NCBI GenBank assembly: GCA_937922955.1 | Contig: CALAKO010000185.1 | Location: 1-10,343 of the forward strand | Reading direction: 5' to 3' | From: an uncultured Peptococcaceae bacterium | GTDB lineage: Bacteria; Bacillota; Peptococcia; Peptococcales; Peptococcaceae | Length of the DNA stretch: 10,343 nucleotides | Shown here: piece by piece, positions 6,680 through 10,343 of the stretch | Layout of the letters: each line of letters starts with the position of its first letter | Numbering within the stretch: position 1 is the first letter of the stretch | Notes under the pieces: generated by a model | Databases searched by the model: none | Told to the model about the DNA's origin: nothing | The model's input: the letters and a program-made list of their open reading frames with translations, nothing else | Position numbers and translations under genes: made by a program

Positions 6680-7702
6680 ATGGGATTATTTGATCGCTTA
6701 TTTAAAAAGAATCAAACAGAAAAAACCGATGCAGAAGTGTTGAACAAGGAGCTGAACGAAGGGCTGTCAAAAACCCGCCATGGGTTTATGGAGAAGGTGT
6801 TCGGGGTGCTCTCCGGTAAGGAAATCGACGACGATCTCTACGATGAACTGGAAGAAGCATTGATTCAGGGGGACGTTGGCGTGAACACGGCTCTGGATTT
6901 GGTGGAACGTCTGCGTGAACGTGAAAAACGCGACCATTTGAAAACCAGCGAAGATCTTAAAGAAGCCTTCGCTGATGAAATGGTGCAGCTGCTCGGCGAA
7001 GAAGAGCAGCCACTGGCATTGGAAGCCGATGCCTTAAATATCATTCTCTTTGTCGGTGTTAATGGCGTTGGTAAGACGACAAGCATTGGCAAGATTGCTT
7101 ATCAGCTGAAGGAGCAGGGACACAAAGTAATCCTTGGTGCGGCAGATACTTTCCGTGCAGCAGCGGCTGACCAGCTTAAAATTTGGGGCGATCGTGTTGG
7201 CTGCGACGTCATCGCGCATCAGGAAGGGGCCGATCCAGCAGCGGTTGTTTTTGATGCCATTGCCGCAGCGAAATCCCGTGGCTGCGACGTGCTTCTGGTT
7301 GATACGGCTGGCCGTTTGCAAAACAAGGTTAATCTGATGAACGAACTGGCCAAAATTCGTAAAATCATTGATCGCGAAGCGCCGGACAGCCTGCGCGACG
7401 TGCTTCTGGTGCTGGATGCGACCACTGGCCAGAACGCGCTCAATCAGGCGAAGGTTTTTAAAGACACGGCCGGTGTGACGGGTGTTATTCTTACCAAGCT
7501 GGATGGCACCGCAAAAGGCGGCGTGGTCATTGGGATCAAGTCCGAGTACGATCTGCCGGTGAAGTACATTGGTGTCGGTGAACAGAAGGAACATTTGCAG
7601 GTGTTCAATCCGCGCACCTTTGCTGAAGCGCTCTTCCTTGGCTTCGACACCGAGGACGAGCCACAAGAACAAGCGGATGCGGAGGAGGAAACCGATGAAT
7701 AA
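6680..7702 (+). CDS. ftsY: Signal recognition particle receptor FtsY
   Basis: FtsY is the membrane-associated SRP receptor GTPase; it pairs with Ffh to deliver ribosomes making membrane proteins to the translocon. The 340-residue protein opens with a basic, amphipathic MGLFDRLFKK, followed by the helical N domain (about 20-105) and the G domain: G1 GVNGVGKTT (126-134), the SRP-GTPase insertion motif DTFRAAAADQL, G3 DTAGR (208-212), G4 TKLDGTAKGG (272-281) and G5 YIGVGE. The long acidic N-terminal A domain of Escherichia coli is absent, as in many Gram-positives. Unusually, the protein carries an acidic tail, residues 322-340, with 11 of 19 residues Asp or Glu. The ATG directly abuts the smc stop codon, and AGGAGG at 6666-6671 is 8 bases upstream. 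Its last codons overlap mtaD by 8 bases and contain that gene's ribosome binding site. ylxM and ffh, which follow ftsY in Bacillus, are missing here. Confidence 0.97.
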   Translation: MGLFDRLFKKNQTEKTDAEVLNKELNEGLSKTRHGFMEKVFGVLSGKEIDDDLYDELEEALIQGDVGVNTALDLVERLREREKRDHLKTSEDLKEAFADEMVQLLGEEEQPLALEADALNIILFVGVNGVGKTTSIGKIAYQLKEQGHKVILGAADTFRAAAADQLKIWGDRVGCDVIAHQEGADPAAVVFDAIAAAKSRGCDVLLVDTAGRLQNKVNLMNELAKIRKIIDREAPDSLRDVLLVLDATTGQNALNQAKVFKDTAGVTGVILTKLDGTAKGGVVIGIKSEYDLPVKYIGVGEQKEHLQVFNPRTFAEALFLGFDTEDEPQEQADAEEETDE

Positions 7703-8984
7703 GACACTTTTCCGTCAAGTGACGATGTTGGCTGGCGACGACCTGACTGTTCAGCAAGGCGATGTTCTGATTGAAGACGGCATCGTCAAGAAGGTTGGTG
7801 TGGTCAGCGCTGCCGAAGCGGAGGATGCGATTGAATTTGCGCGCGGTGAACATTTTGTGTTGGTGCCGGGCTATATCAACACCCACACCCATGTGGCCAT
7901 GAGTCTGCTGCGCGATTATGGCGGTGACATGCCGCTGGATACCTGGCTCAACAACTACATCTGGCCGGCAGAAGCGAAGCTCACCGATGACGACGTGTAC
8001 TGGGGATCCTGCCTGGGGCTGCTGGAAATGATCGCCAGCGGCACCACCTGCTTGGTTGACATGTATGACCACTGTGACGCCATTGCGGACGCTATCAGTG
8101 ATGGCGGCATGCGTGCCATTCTCTGCCGTGGCAGCGTGGGCATGTTCGACAACGAAGGGCGCGGCATTGCCGAGAACGACGATCTTTTCGCTCGTTGGCA
8201 CGGTGCCGAAGAGGACCGCATTCGTGTCTGGTATGGGCCGCACGCGCCAAACACCTGCCCTGGCGAATACATTCAGGAAATGGCGGCGCATGCGCGTGAG
8301 CGCGGCACCGGCGTGCACATTCATGTGGCTGAAACCAAGGGCGAGTTGGAATGGTGTCAGAACACGCACGGCATGACGCCAGTGGCCTGGCTGGACAGCC
8401 TGGGCGTGCTCGATGTGCCAACCTTGGCGGCACACAGCGTCTGGCTCAACGACGATGACGTCGCCATTTATGCCAAGCATGGCGTTGCCGCGGCGCATAA
8501 TCCAATCAGCAATCTGAAGCTGGCCAGCGGCATCTGCCGCGTGGAAGATTTGCAGCGCGCCGGTGTGGTTGTCGGTCTGGGAACCGATGGCTCCTCCAGC
8601 AACAACATCATGAGCATGCACCGCGAGCTGCAGGTGGCTGCGCTGATTCACAAGGTGCGCCATTTTGATGCCCAGGCCGTCGGTGCGCGCGATGCCTTGA
8701 AGCTGGCGACCATCGAAGGGGCCAAAGCTCTGCGCTGGCAGGACGCCATTGGCAGCATCGCCGAAGGCAAGCGTGCCGACCTGACCCTGTACAAACTGGA
8801 CGCGCCATGGAACGCACCGCATCATGATGTGATGAGCAACCTGGCCTATGCCGCACAGCAAAGCGACATTGACAGCGTCTTTGTCCAGGGCGACTGTCTC
8901 TACAAGCATGGCGAGTATACGACGCTGGACAAGGAGCGCATTCTTGCAGAAGCTGAGAGCCGAGCCAAGCGCCTCGTTCAATAA
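7695..8984 (+). CDS. mtaD: 5-methylthioadenosine/S-adenosylhomocysteine deaminase (MtaD-type amidohydrolase)
   Basis: This 429-residue enzyme is a zinc-dependent amidohydrolase of the MTA/SAH deaminase family, which converts the adenine base of S-adenosylhomocysteine, 5'-methylthioadenosine or related nucleosides to hypoxanthine, releasing ammonia. The metal ligands of the TIM barrel are visible: His64 and His66 in NTHTH, His210 in VHIHVAE, His247 in AAHSVW and Asp298 in GTDGSSSNN. Other hallmarks are MSLLRDYGGDMPLDTWL, GTTCLVDMY and HNPISNLKLASG. A closing amidohydrolase strand, GKRADLTLYKLD, completes the fold. ATG 7695 is fixed by GGAGGAGG (7681-7688). It overlaps ftsY by 8 bases and is the last gene before a terminator. 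It is visibly richer in GC than smc and favours CTG for leucine (about 22 CTG to 7 TTG by hand count). Other amidohydrolases, such as guanine or 5'-deoxyadenosine deaminase, are alternatives for the exact substrate. Confidence 0.9.
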   Translation: MNKTLFRQVTMLAGDDLTVQQGDVLIEDGIVKKVGVVSAAEAEDAIEFARGEHFVLVPGYINTHTHVAMSLLRDYGGDMPLDTWLNNYIWPAEAKLTDDDVYWGSCLGLLEMIASGTTCLVDMYDHCDAIADAISDGGMRAILCRGSVGMFDNEGRGIAENDDLFARWHGAEEDRIRVWYGPHAPNTCPGEYIQEMAAHARERGTGVHIHVAETKGELEWCQNTHGMTPVAWLDSLGVLDVPTLAAHSVWLNDDDVAIYAKHGVAAAHNPISNLKLASGICRVEDLQRAGVVVGLGTDGSSSNNIMSMHRELQVAALIHKVRHFDAQAVGARDALKLATIEGAKALRWQDAIGSIAEGKRADLTLYKLDAPWNAPHHDVMSNLAYAAQQSDIDSVFVQGDCLYKHGEYTTLDKERILAEAESRAKRLVQ

Positions 8985-8994
8985 TTATTCCGAT

Positions 8995-9048
8995 GACCGT
9001 CGACAGCGGACGATGAACATTCGCTGTCGGCGGTCCGTTTGTTTTGTT
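8995..9048 (+). terminator. Intrinsic terminator of the rnc-smc-ftsY-mtaD operon
   Basis: GACCGTCGACAGCG (8995-9008) pairs with CGCTGTCGGCGGTC (9022-9035) as a 14-bp stem with a single G-U pair; two further pairs can extend it into a 9-base loop. A T-rich tract (9038-9048, interrupted by two G) follows. It begins 10 bases after the mtaD stop codon and separates the operon from prmA. Confidence 0.9.
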
Positions 9049-9091
9049 ACGGTGAATTTTTGTGAAAATCCAATGACAACAGCGAGGCTTT

Positions 9092-9121
9092 TTGATAGTA
9101 TTACTGTGTATCGAATAAAAA
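9092..9121 (+). promoter_or_regulatory. Candidate promoter of prmA-murE
   Basis: TTGATA (9092-9097, 5 of 6 matches to the -35) is followed after 18 bases by TAAAAA (9116-9121, 4 of 6 matches to the -10). A promoter is expected here because a strong terminator lies just upstream and prmA starts downstream. The -10 is poor, and other alignments in this AT-rich stretch are possible. Confidence 0.4.
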
Positions 9122-9125
9122 TTGC

Positions 9126-9141
9126 TGACGCGTAAGCGTCA
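9126..9141 (+). other. Leader hairpin with GNRA-type loop before prmA
   Basis: TGACGC (9126-9131) and GCGTCA (9136-9141) form a perfect 6-bp stem closed by the tetraloop GTAA, a GNRA sequence. There is no T-tract after it. If the candidate promoter upstream is right, transcription would start near 9128, placing the hairpin at or very near the 5' end of the mRNA, where it could protect the transcript. Confidence 0.45.
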
Positions 9142-9168
9142 TAACTTATAGAAATTCAGGTGATGATT

Positions 9169-10104
9169 TTGGACTGGATGGAAGTAACATGTGTGCTGCC
9201 GAATCGCCGTGGGTTGGAAGCGGTGACAGATATTTTCAACGATTTTTTTCCAAACGGGACGATGGTGGACGACCCGCAATCAATTCTCAAGCATGTGGAA
9301 AGCGACGATTGGGACGCCCATGAATTTTCAGAAGACATTCTCGCTCGAGAAACGCTGAAGGTCAGTGGCTATTTTGAAATGGACGAGGCCTGGAGCAATC
9401 GGCGGGATGAATTGAAACATCGTGTGACAACGACGCTGGCGGCCATTGATGAAACGGCCGAGTGGCTGGAAAAGCGGATACCGGATGAAGACTGGTCCGA
9501 GTCCTGGAAAGAGCATTACGATGTGCTGCACTACGGCAAACGCATTCAGGTGGTGCCGGAATGGCTGGAGCCGGATATTCCGGAGGACATTGTCATTCGC
9601 ATCGAACCGGGCATGGCGTTTGGCACCGGCGAGCATGAAACGACGTCACTCTGCATGAACTGGCTGGAAGAACTGATTGAGCCAGAAATGACGGTCTTCG
9701 ACGTTGGCACCGGCAGCGGCATTCTTGCCATTGCTGCGCGGGCGCTGGGTGCTGGCCGTGTGGACGCCATGGATTACGACCAGGTGGCTGTCTGGGCAGC
9801 GGTTCAGAACGCCGCTCGCAACAATTCGCAAATCATGATTTACAAGAGCGATTTGCTGAGAGATTGTGTGGGACAGGCCGATCTTATCATTGCCAACATT
9901 GTTGCAGATGTCATCATCAAGCTGGTGCCGCAGCTGCGCGCTCACCTTCTGGCGCAGGGGCGGTTTCTATGCTCCGGCGTGCTCCTGGAACGGGCCGACG
10001 ATGTGCGGCAGGCGTTGGAAGCGGCTGGATTTTCCATCATCGAACAGCGTGAAGACGGAGAATGGTGCGCCATTCTCGCTGCGCTTGAGGAGGTTGAGGC
10101 ATGA
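9169..10104 (+). CDS. prmA: Ribosomal protein L11 methyltransferase
   Basis: PrmA transfers methyl groups from S-adenosylmethionine to amino groups of ribosomal protein L11. The N-terminal L11-recognition domain (about 1-100) begins DWMEVTCVL and is followed by the linker WSESWKEHYDVLHYGKRIQVVPEW and the PrmA hallmark PGMAFGTGEHETT (GTGEH at 152-156). The methyltransferase fold then shows motif I VFDVGTGSGILAIAA (Asp178, Gly180, Gly182, Gly184) and NIVADVI (Asn243). The chosen start is TTG 9169: AGGTGA at 9158-9163 is 5 bases upstream, and it gives the family-typical MDWMEV opening and a 311-residue protein. GTG 9160 and ATG 9163 are in frame, but no ribosome binding site precedes them at a suitable distance; ATG 9178 is also possible. 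The gene overlaps the next one by 4 bases. The family is certain; the exact start is not. Confidence 0.95.
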   Translation: MDWMEVTCVLPNRRGLEAVTDIFNDFFPNGTMVDDPQSILKHVESDDWDAHEFSEDILARETLKVSGYFEMDEAWSNRRDELKHRVTTTLAAIDETAEWLEKRIPDEDWSESWKEHYDVLHYGKRIQVVPEWLEPDIPEDIVIRIEPGMAFGTGEHETTSLCMNWLEELIEPEMTVFDVGTGSGILAIAARALGAGRVDAMDYDQVAVWAAVQNAARNNSQIMIYKSDLLRDCVGQADLIIANIVADVIIKLVPQLRAHLLAQGRFLCSGVLLERADDVRQALEAAGFSIIEQREDGEWCAILAALEEVEA

Positions 10105-10343
10105 AGCACCAGATTCCTATCTCAGAATTTATTATCAGATTGCGTGAAGAAGGGCTCCTGACCATGTGGCAGGGCGATCCCGACCTGGTCATTGAGGATC
10201 TTCAATATGATTCACGGCGTTGCGGCGCGAACAGTCTTTTCCTCTGCAAGGGCGCTGCTTTTCAGCCTGCTTTTATCACAAAAGCAAAAGAAGCCGGCGC
10301 CGTTGCCTATTTGGCGGTGCGCCCGTTTGACGAAGGCGAAGAC
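10101..10343 (+). CDS. murE: Mur ligase, MurE-type (UDP-N-acetylmuramyl-tripeptide synthetase), N-terminal part
   Basis: Only the first 81 codons are present; the frame stays open to the window edge. The segment matches the N-terminal UDP-MurNAc-binding domain of Mur ligases, with the YDSR motif (36-39), then SLFLCKG (45-51) and the ITKAKEAGAVAYLA helix-strand. MurE adds the third amino acid, usually meso-diaminopimelate or lysine, to UDP-MurNAc-L-Ala-D-Glu in cytoplasmic peptidoglycan synthesis. The 'LFxCKG' variant resembles the MurE subgroup of several Firmicutes. The ATP-binding and substrate-specificity domains lie outside the window, so the added amino acid cannot be read, and another member of the Mur ligase family is possible. 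AGGAGG (10088-10093) lies 7 bases before the ATG, which overlaps the prmA stop codon, so it is probably cotranscribed and coupled with prmA. Confidence 0.75.
   Translation, partial: MKHQIPISEFIIRLREEGLLTMWQGDPDLVIEDLQYDSRRCGANSLFLCKGAAFQPAFITKAKEAGAVAYLAVRPFDEGED

Noticed and set aside
7605..8981. 458-codon open frame on the minus strand opposite mtaD
   Set aside because: It mirrors a GC-rich gene whose catalytic motifs are all on the plus strand; the antisense product shows no recognisable motif and has no ribosome binding site I can see.
9056..9069. ATTTT-TGTG-AAAAT dyad after the operon terminator
   Set aside because: A five-pair AT-only stem is too weak to call a terminator or operator in an AT-rich gap.
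1..10343. Possible mobile island, defence system or CRISPR array
   Set aside because: No transposase, integrase, phage, toxin or repeat-spacer structure is seen; all genes fit chromosomal housekeeping or common regulatory families.

Overview
The window reads as a chromosomal housekeeping segment of a bacterium in the Bacillota (Firmicutes), of moderate GC (roughly 50% by eye, higher near 7.7-9.0 kb). The grounds are the gene order rnc - radical SAM (Elp3-like) - smc - ftsY, which is typical of Clostridia and relatives, strong AGGAGG-type ribosome binding sites, an FtsY without a long N-terminal acidic domain, and a MurE N-terminus of the 'FxCKG' type common in Firmicutes. I cannot place it more narrowly from sequence alone; Clostridia and Negativicutes are both possible. 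The ftsY neighbourhood differs from Bacillus, where ylxM-ffh follows: here an MTA/SAH deaminase gene follows.

Layout. Bases 66-869 (+) encode a MerR-family regulator with a BmrR/GyrI-like effector domain. It converges on a small minus-strand gene (927-1280) for a NifX/NifB-like iron-cluster-binding protein with a Cys/His-rich tail. One A-flanked and T-flanked hairpin between them looks like a shared bidirectional terminator. The small gene and rnc then diverge from a short intergenic region holding a good minus-strand promoter, with a perfect 13-bp palindrome over its -10, and a weaker plus-strand promoter. From 1407 to 8984 runs a tightly packed operon: rnc (RNase III), a radical SAM protein, smc, ftsY and mtaD, with overlaps of 4 and 8 bases and gaps of 0-3 bases. 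It ends in a strong intrinsic terminator at about 8995-9048. A new unit then begins: a short leader with a hairpin, prmA (ribosomal protein L11 methyltransferase), and the start of a murE-type gene that overlaps prmA by 4 bases and runs off the window.

How the genes work together. RNase III, SMC and FtsY serve RNA processing, chromosome organisation and membrane protein targeting. The radical SAM protein and PrmA consume S-adenosylmethionine, and the MtaD-type deaminase can act on the nucleoside by-products (SAH, MTA, possibly 5'-deoxyadenosine), so a SAM-salvage link inside the operon is plausible but inferred. I found no mobile element, CRISPR array, tRNA, rRNA or defence system, and no convincing undescribed multi-gene system. 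The observations most worth a second look are a perfect 12-bp stem hairpin just before smc, the palindrome over the NifX-like promoter, the acidic C-terminal tail of FtsY whose Glu codons double as the mtaD ribosome binding site, and the SAM by-product enzyme in the operon.
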